The notes under the pieces are model-generated. The model had not been told where the DNA came from. It made no database searches and saw nothing but the letters and a program-made list of their open reading frames with translations. A stretch of DNA of 64,000 nucleotides from Gammaproteobacteria bacterium (lineage in GTDB: Bacteria > Pseudomonadota > Gammaproteobacteria > Pseudomonadales > Azotimanducaceae), in NCBI GenBank assembly GCA_026706935.1, contig JAPOXV010000026.1, positions 649,721 through 713,720 of the forward strand, read 5' to 3'. The translations under genes were made by a program, and so were the position numbers. Of the stretch, positions 56,265 to 64,000 are shown one piece after another. Position 1 is the first letter of the stretch, and the number at the start of each line of letters is the position of its first letter.

Positions 56265-57872
56265 TTAGTCAAATAGTGTTGCTAGTCGTTGTTTCATAGC
56301 GTCAGCGATGTAGAGTGCGACAGCCTGAATGGTAGTAGTGGGATTTACACCGCCGGATGTAACGAAAACACTTCCATCAACGACGAACAGATTTCGAACG
56401 TCGTGACAGCGACCCCACTCATTGACGACCGAGCGTTCGGGGTCGGTTCCCATGCGAGCGGTACCAAGTAGGTGCCATCCTGCCATCCTAATGGGATAGG
56501 GCGCGGGATTGGTTTCTATAGCACCTGCGGCTTCGAGTGCCTCGACGGCACGTGCGGTACCGTGGGCGAGCATTCGCATCGAGTTCTCACTCGTGCGATA
56601 TAGGATTTTTGGCGATGGTATACCGTTGGAGTCCGTCAGTTCATCGTCCAGCACCACCCGGTTGTGCTCCTCCGGTAGATCCTCGCCGCAAACCCCGATG
56701 TGGACGCTTCGATCGAAGCGTTTCTCGAATTCATCGTGATGAGCAGATCCCCATGGAATAGCCCCAGATGCGACACCATATCGTGCGGTAGCGATTGGCG
56801 GACTACCGCGAGTAATCTGTAGGTTGTATCCGCGCACAAAACCTCGTGATTCATCGGTTTCGTAAAACTCCTGACTAAGGATGCAGCACCCTTGCGGTCC
56901 GAAGTGTGATTCAAGTGGTTCGTCAAACAAACCCGATGCGCCGCCCCAAGGATGAAGCATCAGATTTCTACCGACCAATCCAGATCGATTTGCTATGCCG
57001 TTTGGGAATCTTCCGGATTTTGAGTGAAGTAGTAGCCGAGGCGTACCAACGCCATTGCAAGCCACGATCACGACCTCAGCGCGCTGGTGTTGTAGAACGC
57101 CATCGGTGTCCCAGTATTCAACACCCGTAGCCATATCGTTGGAATCGACAGTGATCTGATTTACACGGCAATTGGTTCGGAGTTCAACACCCATGCGCTG
57201 GACGACGAGCCAATAGGCAATGTCGACGCTGCTCTTTGCACCTTGAGAGCATCCTGTGTTACAGGGACCTAGATTCAAACACTCGCCGCGACCTTCGTAG
57301 GGTTCCGTGATGATTGCGCTATCAGATGGCCACCAATGCCATCCAAGTTTGTTAAATCCACGGCCGATGGTTTCACCCATTTTGCCCATGGGGATATGCG
57401 GGAGGGGTGGTTGGTGAGCAGGTATCGCCGGATCACCATGAAGTCCGGAAACACCCATGTTTCGATCATTTTCCGCAAAGAAGGGTTCAAGCGTGAAGTA
57501 ATCGATCGGCCAATCGTCTGCAACACCGTCGAGTGTTCGAACGCGGAAATCTGATGGATGGAAGCGTGGGAAATGAGCGGAGTAGAGAATCGTGCTACCG
57601 CCAACTGCATTGAAATTGACAATAGCGATCGGGGACTCAGAATCGTTGATCGGGTAGTCCGCATCTCGATTACGGTAGTTTGGACTTATCGCAGAGGTCT
57701 CGCCGTAATGCACCTCCCAATCCTGGAAGTTGCTCGGATACGTGGCCGGATTCATCCAGTCACCTTGCTCGAGACAAACGATACGCATACGCGTTTCCGC
57801 GAGGCTCCATGCCACAGCAGCACCGGACGCGCCCGCACCGACAATCAGGACATCTACAACATCTTTTGGCAT
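56265..57872 (-). CDS. GMC-family FAD oxidoreductase
   Basis: 535 aa. GMC enzymes oxidise alcohols, sugars or sterols with FAD. The dinucleotide motif is LIVGAGASGAAVAWSLAE at residue 8. GPCNTGCSQGAKSS near residue 201 and LLGTARMGTDPERSVVNEWG near 470 resemble sugar- and gluconate-type dehydrogenases, and SGGVNPTTTIQAVALYIADA is the C-terminal signature with the catalytic Asn. With its subunit 3-like neighbour it probably forms a membrane- or cytochrome-linked dehydrogenase. The substrate is not evident. Confidence 0.9.
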   Translation of the reverse strand: MPKDVVDVLIVGAGASGAAVAWSLAETRMRIVCLEQGDWMNPATYPSNFQDWEVHYGETSAISPNYRNRDADYPINDSESPIAIVNFNAVGGSTILYSAHFPRFHPSDFRVRTLDGVADDWPIDYFTLEPFFAENDRNMGVSGLHGDPAIPAHQPPLPHIPMGKMGETIGRGFNKLGWHWWPSDSAIITEPYEGRGECLNLGPCNTGCSQGAKSSVDIAYWLVVQRMGVELRTNCRVNQITVDSNDMATGVEYWDTDGVLQHQRAEVVIVACNGVGTPRLLLHSKSGRFPNGIANRSGLVGRNLMLHPWGGASGLFDEPLESHFGPQGCCILSQEFYETDESRGFVRGYNLQITRGSPPIATARYGVASGAIPWGSAHHDEFEKRFDRSVHIGVCGEDLPEEHNRVVLDDELTDSNGIPSPKILYRTSENSMRMLAHGTARAVEALEAAGAIETNPAPYPIRMAGWHLLGTARMGTDPERSVVNEWGRCHDVRNLFVVDGSVFVTSGGVNPTTTIQAVALYIADAMKQRLATLFD

Positions 57873-57919
57873 CTATTCGAGCCCTTATCTGTGTGATCGC
57901 GCTATTGGGGACGTGATGT

Positions 57920-58729
57920 CTACCGACCTCGCCATTGGGGAGCACGCTTTTGTAGAAACGAATCGACACCTTCTTGAGCGTCTTCTGAGTTGCTGGTCGC
58001 TTGCAGCATTGATGTCTTGTGTCCGTCAAACACGCTTGGCGGCCATTCAAGGGATCCATAAGTGAGTTCTTTAATTCCTTTCACCGCTAGAGGAGCACCA
58101 ACCGTTAGCTCTTTTGCGAACTCGACCGCCCTATCCACGAGGTCAGCTTTATCGACCACTTCACTCACGAGCCCTATTTCGAGCGCCTCCTCGGCGCCAA
58201 TGATGCGACCGGAATACATGAGCTCAAGCGCTTTTGGTAAACCAACGATATAAGGCAACAGGTAAGGACCGGCTCCCGTATCAGGTGTTATCGCGCGGAG
58301 CGCGAACACCCAACCAAACTTCGCCTCGTGTGAGGCGATGCGAAAATCACATTGGACAGTCCATTCAACACCCACGCCCACAGCGGGACCATTGACCGCG
58401 GCGATCGTCGGTTTCGGGATTCGCGTTAGCGTCCAAAGTCCAGGTAACGTGGACTCAGGCAGCTCGACTGGCTTTATTCGCTTGTTACGTTCGACGGCGG
58501 CGGCTGCGTGATCACGAGCAATACCGGCGCTGACATCGGTACCCGCGCAGAATGCTCGACCTTCCCCTGTGAGGACAACGGCTCGAACCTCGTCGTCAAT
58601 CATCGTCTCGTTCGTGACATTGATGAAGTCTGCGAGCATCTCGTCCGTGATCGCATTCAGCTTTTCGGGGCGATTAAGTGTGATGAGCGCGACACCGTCA
58701 CGCCTTTCATAGAGTATTTCGTTGCTCAT
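57920..58729 (-). CDS. Enoyl-CoA hydratase/isomerase family protein
   Basis: 269 aa crotonase fold. The oxyanion hole region is GRAFCAGTDV (near residue 60) and AVNGPAVGVGVEWTVQCDFR (near 112-130). Where hydratases have PE, this protein has FGWVFALR, and the first catalytic Glu is replaced by His (ASHEAKFG), so neither Glu is kept. It belongs to a divergent crotonase group and need not be a hydratase. It is 47 nt upstream of the GMC gene, on the same strand. Confidence 0.85.
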   Translation of the reverse strand: MSNEILYERRDGVALITLNRPEKLNAITDEMLADFINVTNETMIDDEVRAVVLTGEGRAFCAGTDVSAGIARDHAAAAVERNKRIKPVELPESTLPGLWTLTRIPKPTIAAVNGPAVGVGVEWTVQCDFRIASHEAKFGWVFALRAITPDTGAGPYLLPYIVGLPKALELMYSGRIIGAEEALEIGLVSEVVDKADLVDRAVEFAKELTVGAPLAVKGIKELTYGSLEWPPSVFDGHKTSMLQATSNSEDAQEGVDSFLQKRAPQWRGR

Positions 58730-58853
58730 ATGCGAAGTCCGCGCTTGGTTAGTTCTAACGTTCGCTATTGTGTAGCCGAGTATGTGCGTAATCAGAGCTA
58801 GGCATCCTGCCTATACTACGAATTGAGATTTACGTCATTGCAATTTCGACATC

Positions 58854-59660
58854 ATGGCTGAACCAGCGGTAAAGAACGAAGTCACACGTGTTAGTCCTGC
58901 TCTTGGCGCTCGCGTAGAAGGGATTGACCTATCGTCTGGATACGACGAATTCACGATTCGTGAACTGCGCGATTTAATGCTTGAATACCACCTTCTGGTG
59001 TTACCGGAGCAACATCTGACCGCACTTGAACTAGAGGCGTTCGGTCGGAGATGGGGAGACTTACTGACGCACCCAGCGACGAAGCATCGTGATACACCAT
59101 TCGTGCAGTTTATCGGTGGTCGAGCGCGCAGGTTCAAGTTTTCACCTGGGGTTCATCCTTTCGGTGGCGGCTGGCACTCGGATATGACTTGGCATCCAAC
59201 GCCACCACACATCACCGGGTTACATGCACAACAGTTGCCCGCGATGGGAGGCGATACCGCTTTCGCAAACCAACACTTAGCCTACGAAACGCTCGACGAT
59301 GCAACTAGGGAGGAGATCACCGATTTAAAAGCGTTCCACACTGGAAAAGTGTTTGGTCCGGACGTCGAAGATGCAATTCATCCTGTCGTACGTACGCACA
59401 ACGAGAGCGGTCGTAAGGCTTTGTACGTAAATGGGAATTTCACTAAGTACATATGCGATATACCTGATGAGGAAAGCGAGAAGCTCCTCTTCAGGTTATT
59501 TGCTCACGCGACTCGACCCGAATTCACATATCGCCATCGATGGGACGTGAACGACCTTGTGCTATGGGACAATCGGTCAGTGATGCATTACGCGATCGGT
59601 GACTACGATGAGCTTCGCACGATGCATCGAATTGTCGTGAAGGGTGACGTTCCCGCTTGA
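58854..59660 (+). CDS. TauD/TfdA family dioxygenase
   Basis: 268 aa. These Fe(II)/2-oxoglutarate enzymes hydroxylate substrates such as taurine, sulfonates or aryloxy acids. The metal site is H108 and D110 in GWHSDMTWHP; the second His lies in VMHYAIGDY and the carboxylate-binding Arg in MHRIVVK. The start VTRVSPALGARVEGIDLSSG is typical TauD. It is divergent from the crotonase at 58.7 kb. No sulfur-assimilation genes flank it, so the substrate is open. Confidence 0.9.
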   Translation: MAEPAVKNEVTRVSPALGARVEGIDLSSGYDEFTIRELRDLMLEYHLLVLPEQHLTALELEAFGRRWGDLLTHPATKHRDTPFVQFIGGRARRFKFSPGVHPFGGGWHSDMTWHPTPPHITGLHAQQLPAMGGDTAFANQHLAYETLDDATREEITDLKAFHTGKVFGPDVEDAIHPVVRTHNESGRKALYVNGNFTKYICDIPDEESEKLLFRLFAHATRPEFTYRHRWDVNDLVLWDNRSVMHYAIGDYDELRTMHRIVVKGDVPA

Positions 59661-59698
59661 ATTAAGTTGGTGGAACGGATTTCGCTTTGCTGAGTTAG

Positions 59699-60109
59699 TT
59701 ACTCGCCGTAGATCAGGTAGTCAATCGCCGCTTGAAGCTCAGCGTCCGTGCAATTCATGCACGTTCCCATCGCTGGCATCACAACGTTGAAGCCCGCTTT
59801 TGTATTTGCGAGCAACGTTTCCGAGCCTTTTTCATCTAGACGAGTTTGCCATTCCTCGGCACCCACCAGAGGTGCTTCGGAAACACCGGTCGCATGGCAT
59901 GCGAAGCAATGCGCGTTGTATACCTCAATGCCACTACGACTAATTGATAGCGTAACAGGCGCAACTGTTCCACAGTCCTCGCCCTGCATACAGAGATTGC
60001 CAAACGGCTTAAGCCGATCTTCGACGGTTTCCCCGGATTCGTCTTGCCCAATCGCGAATAACGTAGTACACACGAGAAGTAGGACGAAAGACAGCTTGAA
60101 AAACTGCAT
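59699..60109 (-). CDS. Exported c-type cytochrome, cytochrome c5-like
   Basis: 136 aa from ATG 60107-60109; a GTG 18 nt upstream is less likely. Residues 1-21 are a signal peptide (FKLSFVLLLVCTTLFAIGQ). The heme motif is CFACH near residue 68 in YNAHCFACHATGVSEAP, and the likely axial Met is in VVMPAMGTCMNCT near 115. CMNC near the end is the cytochrome c5-type disulfide pair. An extra N-terminal segment has two further Cys (LCMQGEDC). It probably carries electrons in the periplasm. It is a single gene. Confidence 0.88.
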   Translation of the reverse strand: MQFFKLSFVLLLVCTTLFAIGQDESGETVEDRLKPFGNLCMQGEDCGTVAPVTLSISRSGIEVYNAHCFACHATGVSEAPLVGAEEWQTRLDEKGSETLLANTKAGFNVVMPAMGTCMNCTDAELQAAIDYLIYGE

Positions 60110-60235
60110 CAATAGTGGATTAGGCACTTAATAGCGGCGCGGATTATAAATTCGAGTGTTCGGTGTGGATTGCCTTGACGAGGCAAATTAGGTGTACCTG
60201 CTCAGCCTCTACGGTCTTGGTGAATACCGAGCAGA

Positions 60236-61057
60236 TCATTCATCTTTCTTTCTGCGATAGTTCTCGAAAGCACGTTCGACCATCGGTCGACGTTTCTTAT
60301 CTGGAACTTTGAGAGCGAAATCTGGATCTTTCTCACCGGTAGAGGAAAGTATGTGCATCAGATGGGCCGAGGTTATGTGCGCATGAAACCCTTGTGTGTC
60401 CTGTAGTTGGTTTACCGCCATCTTCATCATTCGAAGCTGGAACGGATCGTTTCGAGCGATACGCTCAGCGTAGTCCATTACAGAATCTCTTAGGTTCTTA
60501 TCAGGAACGACGCGATTGACGAGTTCGAGTTCAAGAGCTTCTTGTGCGTCGATGAAGCGGCTCTCGTACAACAGTTCTTTTGCCTTCCGCGGGTGTAGGT
60601 CCCAGGGTACCGTGAAGAATTGGAAGTTCGACGCTAGAAACATCGCAGACTCGGCGGCGTAGATGATGTCCATTGCACTCGCGAGAATCCAACCACCGTA
60701 AATGCAATAACCTTGTACCCCAGCGATTGTTGGCTTCGGGACGTTTCGCCAACGCATGGATTTCTCAACGAATTGCTCTCGCGAATGATCGAATCGACCA
60801 CGAATACCTTCTTGGAAAGGGCGTTCTTCGCGATCCTGTAATTCGGCGGAACTACCAAGGTCATGACCCGCGGAAAAGTGCTTGCCCTCACCGAAGAGAA
60901 CAATGACGCGAGTATCAGGATCTGCGCCCGCTTCCGCGAAAAGCCGATCTAATTCCTCAAGTAGCTTCCGACTTTGAGCGTTGTACTGCTCAGGTCGATT
61001 CGTCGTAATGACCGCGACGTGATCGATCTTTTCGTATTTAACAATCGGTTCAGGCAT
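60236..61057 (-). CDS. Enoyl-CoA hydratase/isomerase family protein
   Basis: 273 aa crotonase fold. The oxyanion region is GKHFSAGHDLGS near residue 58 and GVQGYCIYGGWILASAMD near 117. Later it reads TVPWDLHPRKAKELLYE, a feature of a divergent crotonase subgroup, so a simple hydratase role is uncertain. The long loop REERPFQEGIRGRFDHSRE near 75-93 also fits that subgroup. The gene overlaps the upstream alpha/beta-hydrolase gene by 8 nt, suggesting joint action on a CoA ester. Confidence 0.84.
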   Translation of the reverse strand: MPEPIVKYEKIDHVAVITTNRPEQYNAQSRKLLEELDRLFAEAGADPDTRVIVLFGEGKHFSAGHDLGSSAELQDREERPFQEGIRGRFDHSREQFVEKSMRWRNVPKPTIAGVQGYCIYGGWILASAMDIIYAAESAMFLASNFQFFTVPWDLHPRKAKELLYESRFIDAQEALELELVNRVVPDKNLRDSVMDYAERIARNDPFQLRMMKMAVNQLQDTQGFHAHITSAHLMHILSSTGEKDPDFALKVPDKKRRPMVERAFENYRRKKDE

Positions 61058-61937
61058 GTCGCTCGTTCAGAAAATCACTCACAGTATCGACAACTGCATC
61101 GAGCCGATCATGGTGCGTCCAATGACCGGCGTTGTCAATATTGACCATGTTGAGACGCTTGAAATAGGAATCCGTACCGTCTTGGCCAATTCGGTGGGGA
61201 TATCCTGTTTTTGAGTTGATTATGAGTACACGCGCTTCGATGGACTGCCATAGCGAAATTAGGTCGTCCGTGGGCATGTCGTAGGGCGACGAGTTGCGTG
61301 TGTAGTTGTCGAATTTCCAGGAATACGTGCCATCTTCATTCTGATTACTGGCATGCATCGAAAGGTGGCGTGCCTGCTCAGTAGAAAGATGGGGGTTCAT
61401 CTCATGCATCCGCTCGTATGCGGCTTCAATCGTTGGGTATTTACGAACGGATCGAGCCGCCAAATTGCGACCGGAGTCAATCCAACGTCTGATGCTCGAT
61501 CCACGGCTTGATGAAGGGGGTTTCGGATAAAGGCCGACACCTTCGATGATCACGAGATCTTTCACACGATCTGGATAAAGGCCACTATACATCGTCGCAA
61601 TCGTTCCGCCGAGTGAGTGGGAAACTATGCTCAAAGGTGCTAGGCCTTGTTGCTCGATGAGTTGGGCAATGTCATAGACGTAGTCGACCAGCATGTAGCT
61701 ACTTCCTACTGCCCAATCAGAGTCGCCATGACCACGTAGGTCAGGTACCACAACGTGGTAGTCGGATCGATACGACTCGACGAACCAATCCCATGACCGA
61801 CAGTGATCATGAATACCATGGATTAGGAGCAAGGGTGGTGCCGGTTCGTTGCCCCAATCAAGGTAATGTAAGCGCAACCGATGCGAAAAGTAGCTGTGTG
61901 ATGATGGCCGAGTTCGATTCGGGTTGGTCGGCGACAT
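61050..61937 (-). CDS. Alpha/beta hydrolase
   Basis: 295 aa. The oxyanion HGIHDHCRSW (near residue 40), nucleophile Ser in SHSLGGT (near 111) and terminal catalytic His in DNAGHWTHHDR (near 270) are visible. LRLHYLDWG near the start is typical of the epoxide hydrolase/meta-cleavage hydrolase type. It shares 8 nt with the crotonase gene downstream and is 5 nt from the NCS2 permease upstream, so the three are likely one transcript. Confidence 0.88.
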   Translation of the reverse strand: MSPTNPNRTRPSSHSYFSHRLRLHYLDWGNEPAPPLLLIHGIHDHCRSWDWFVESYRSDYHVVVPDLRGHGDSDWAVGSSYMLVDYVYDIAQLIEQQGLAPLSIVSHSLGGTIATMYSGLYPDRVKDLVIIEGVGLYPKPPSSSRGSSIRRWIDSGRNLAARSVRKYPTIEAAYERMHEMNPHLSTEQARHLSMHASNQNEDGTYSWKFDNYTRNSSPYDMPTDDLISLWQSIEARVLIINSKTGYPHRIGQDGTDSYFKRLNMVNIDNAGHWTHHDRLDAVVDTVSDFLNERHA

Positions 61938-61942
61938 AGCGT

Positions 61943-63679
61943 TTACGTTACGGGATCGACGTGGATATTCACGATGTCCATATCGAAGTACTTCTGGTGC
62001 CGAATTTCTGCGGCCAGAAAATGTAGTAGTTTGATGGAAAGGTCGGTACTTGCATCATCAGTCGCCGCGTCATGTACAAACATCGCTCGGTCCTCAATGT
62101 TCTCCTCGTCCGCTGCCGCAACGTATTCAAGTGCGATTTGCCCAGCATCGTGGCGAACGGATACCTGCAAACGACGTTCTTCCGCTGTCGCCTCTTCGTT
62201 GCTGTCAATGAGAGTCAGGAGAAGCTCCTCGTTGACTTGCTGGAGCCGAATCACAGATTCCTCACTCCAATTCCATCGCCTAGCCGCTGCGGAGAGGAAC
62301 TCGGTCAGCTCGGGTAGGCTTTCTATCGCCAATTTCGTTTGAATGCGTCGTCGTCGTGAACCAAGGATCTCCCACATCAGGGTGAGAGCGATTGCGACTA
62401 ATCCGCCGACTGTCATTCCATTGCGTAACAATGTCCCCCAAAACCCGCTTCCTGTTAGGAGGTCGGGGAAAATCAGCTCGAATTGAAAACCGATGCCGAT
62501 CCAGAGTGATACACCCGTAATAATCGATTTTCGAAAGTCGAGACCGTCCCGAAAGACGAGTTTCATCCCTACGATAAACAACATCGCTAGGATGACTGTT
62601 ATGTACGCTCCGGCAACGGGATTCGGGAGTGCGATGATGACGGCCTTTAATTTTGGTAGAAACGCCAGAATGAGGAATATCACTCCAATATAGATCCCGA
62701 CGCGCCGCGAGGCTACGCCGGTTAATTCAGTAACCGCAATGCTCGAGGAGTACGTTGTATTTGGCACTGTGCCAAGAAAGCCCGATAAGAGGTTGCCGAT
62801 CCCATCAGCGCCAACGGCTCCTTGTACAACGCGATAGTCTGGTGCTCTGGGTTGCCGCTGGGAGACTCGCTGAATGGCTACGCTGTCCCCGATGGTTTCA
62901 ACGAGCCCTACGACCGTGACGAGAATGAATGCAGGGACAAGCCCCCAGAATTTCGGCCCGAATGAGAGGTCGATGCCTGGCCATCCCCATGTTGGCAAGC
63001 CGATCCAAGCCGCTTCACGAATGGGTGTAGCGTCGAACAGCCCCAGAAATGAAGCCACAATCGTTCCTATGACTAAACCTATTAACGGCGTCCACAGTCG
63101 GAGGAATCCCGTTGCCCTCATTGCAAGGACTACGGAAATGGCAATCGTAATTGCTGCGACTATCGGTGCGTTGAAGGCAAGATGCTCCTCTGGGACGTCA
63201 ATGAGAAGATCAAAGATGATGGGAAAGACAGTCACGGGAATTAGCATGATCACAATTCCCGCGACGGTTGGCGTGATGATCCTTCGAAGTACGGAGAGCT
63301 TGAACGCGATGATGAACTGAACGATCGAGGAAACAACGATCAGTGAGCACATCAAGGCGGGTCCACCATTGATAAGCGCGGTGATACAAACGGCGATGAA
63401 AGCACCTGATGTACCCATTAGGAGGACATGCCCACTGCCAAAACGCCATACTCGGACTGCCTGGAGAATCGTTGTTGACCCAGCGATTAGTAGGACACAA
63501 AAGATTGACCATGAAAGGAACGGTTCACCAATGTTGGCGGCCTGCACAACGATCACCGGCGTCAAAACGACACCGCTGATCGTCAGCACCACGAGCTGAA
63601 ATGCAAGTCCAATCGACAGCGGTGTCGGTGGTGCTTCATCGGGCTCAAAACGAATGTCCTGTGATTCAGTCTGAGCCAT
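61943..63679 (-). CDS. NCS2 (xanthine/uracil) permease with C-terminal HATPase-like domain
   Basis: 578 aa. Residues 20-455 form an NCS2 transporter with about 13-14 membrane segments; QRVSQRQPRAPDYRVVQGAVGADGIGNLLSG near residue 270 to 300 includes the family's GxxxDGIGN-type loop, and NTTYSSSIAVTELTGVASR follows. The last 120 residues are soluble and resemble a degenerate HATPase (SpoIIAB-like): a helix SVIRLQQVNEELLLTLI, strands LQVSVRHDAGQIALEY, then LSIKLLHFLAAEIRHQ. The N-box Asn is not kept. It imports nucleobases, probably with protons or Na+. The role of the tail is not known. Confidence 0.85.
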   Translation of the reverse strand: MAQTESQDIRFEPDEAPPTPLSIGLAFQLVVLTISGVVLTPVIVVQAANIGEPFLSWSIFCVLLIAGSTTILQAVRVWRFGSGHVLLMGTSGAFIAVCITALINGGPALMCSLIVVSSIVQFIIAFKLSVLRRIITPTVAGIVIMLIPVTVFPIIFDLLIDVPEEHLAFNAPIVAAITIAISVVLAMRATGFLRLWTPLIGLVIGTIVASFLGLFDATPIREAAWIGLPTWGWPGIDLSFGPKFWGLVPAFILVTVVGLVETIGDSVAIQRVSQRQPRAPDYRVVQGAVGADGIGNLLSGFLGTVPNTTYSSSIAVTELTGVASRRVGIYIGVIFLILAFLPKLKAVIIALPNPVAGAYITVILAMLFIVGMKLVFRDGLDFRKSIITGVSLWIGIGFQFELIFPDLLTGSGFWGTLLRNGMTVGGLVAIALTLMWEILGSRRRRIQTKLAIESLPELTEFLSAAARRWNWSEESVIRLQQVNEELLLTLIDSNEEATAEERRLQVSVRHDAGQIALEYVAAADEENIEDRAMFVHDAATDDASTDLSIKLLHFLAAEIRHQKYFDMDIVNIHVDPVT

Positions 63680-63801
63680 TTCTATTCCAATCCATTACTA
63701 ATCAGTGGTGTGACTCGTCATGCTAACAGACGGCGTTCTCATTCAACGCGCGCTTCCACTCGACAATGAAAAACTCTCTGCTCGTGTCACGTCGATCTAG
63801 A

Positions 63802-64000
63802 TTACGACGCGAAGCGATCGGGCGCGCGCGAATCTTCAGCACGGGTATGTACGTCGAGTAAGACTGTCTTACCGTCTTCATTCAACCGTTTCGCTTGTAG
63901 CAATGCCGGTCCCATTTCGGCCGCTTGTTTGACTTCAATACCCTCTGCACCTAGTGCTTGTGCGAGTTGGGCGTAATTTCCCTGCATATAGGACACACCG
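63802..64000 (-). CDS. Thiamine-pyrophosphate-dependent enzyme, C-terminal end only
   Basis: The frame runs off the right edge; the visible part is about 66 residues ending in DRFAS. It reads SYMQGNYAQLAQALGAEGIE, then a helix AAEMGPALLQAKRLN and TVLLDVHTR, the end of the TPP-binding domain of acetolactate-synthase-like enzymes (GNYxxLAxALGAxG, xxLxDVxT). Family membership is firm but the particular enzyme is not, since the N-terminal and middle domains are outside the window. Confidence 0.75.
   Translation of the reverse strand, partial: GVSYMQGNYAQLAQALGAEGIEVKQAAEMGPALLQAKRLNEDGKTVLLDVHTRAEDSRAPDRFAS

Overview
The window is a dense stretch of bacterial chromosome with about 65 protein genes, many 1-4 nt start/stop overlaps, no gene-free stretch above 300 nt, and no rRNA, tRNA, insertion sequence, prophage or CRISPR array that I can see. 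Several conserved gene blocks point to a gammaproteobacterium: rpmB-rpmG-mutM, ftsY-ftsE-ftsX beside rsmD and coaD, coaBC-algC-argB, and lysA-dapF-DUF484-xerC-HAD phosphatase. Moderate GC, many Fe(II)/2-oxoglutarate oxygenases, acyl-CoA enzymes and a probable selenoprotein would suit a free-living, possibly marine, heterotroph. The lineage below class is not decided by what I can see.

Layout. 0-2.2 kb: three exported proteins of unknown function on the minus strand. 2.4-5.1 kb: a PhyH dioxygenase, a luciferase-like oxidoreductase and a ketopantoate-reductase-like enzyme. 5.4-5.6 kb: a short gene with an in-frame UGA that reads as a SelW/Rdx selenoprotein. 5.7-14.9 kb: a metzincin-like lipoprotein, a carboxylesterase, dapD, an S9 peptidase, fabV and hemE. 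14.9-20 kb: argE-argA-ilvD and ilvE. 20-25.7 kb: a lipid A acyltransferase, a DUF192 protein, a MaoC-like protein, then an exported prodomain-like protein directly upstream of a subtilisin-like lipoprotein. 25.7-35.5 kb: the housekeeping core (ftsXEY, rsmD, coaD, mutM, rpmG, rpmB, coaBC, algC, argB, tsaD). 35.6-42 kb: CaiB/BaiF transferase, acyl-CoA synthetase, crotonase, a TlpA-like thioredoxin and two PhyH dioxygenases. 42.2-46.8 kb: a REC-PP2C phosphatase, an odd SDR, a STAS protein, thioredoxin and an amino-acid permease. 46.9-52.6 kb: lysA-dapF-DUF484-xerC-HAD and thrC. 52.7-55.7 kb: a nitrogen block (glnK, amtB, glnK, TorF porin) with a near-perfect sigma-54 promoter. 55.8-64 kb: a GMC dehydrogenase with its small subunit, two crotonases, a TauD dioxygenase, a c-type cytochrome, an alpha/beta hydrolase, an NCS2 permease with an extra C-terminal domain, and the end of a TPP-dependent enzyme.

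How the parts fit. Lysine/meso-DAP synthesis (dapD, dapF, lysA), arginine (argA, argB, argE), branched-chain amino acids (ilvD, ilvE), threonine (thrC), CoA (coaBC, coaD) and heme (hemE) are all represented, so the cell is biosynthetically capable. Ammonium uptake is under nitrogen control. The acyl-CoA and oxygenase genes suggest catabolism of branched, aromatic or lipid-like substrates.

Most notable: the UGA-containing SelW-like gene with a SECIS-like hairpin; mutM, whose only usable start codon is AUA just after rpmG; a STAS gene that appears to start at AUU; a separately encoded prodomain-like partner of a subtilase; and an NCS2 permease fused to a degenerate HATPase-like domain.
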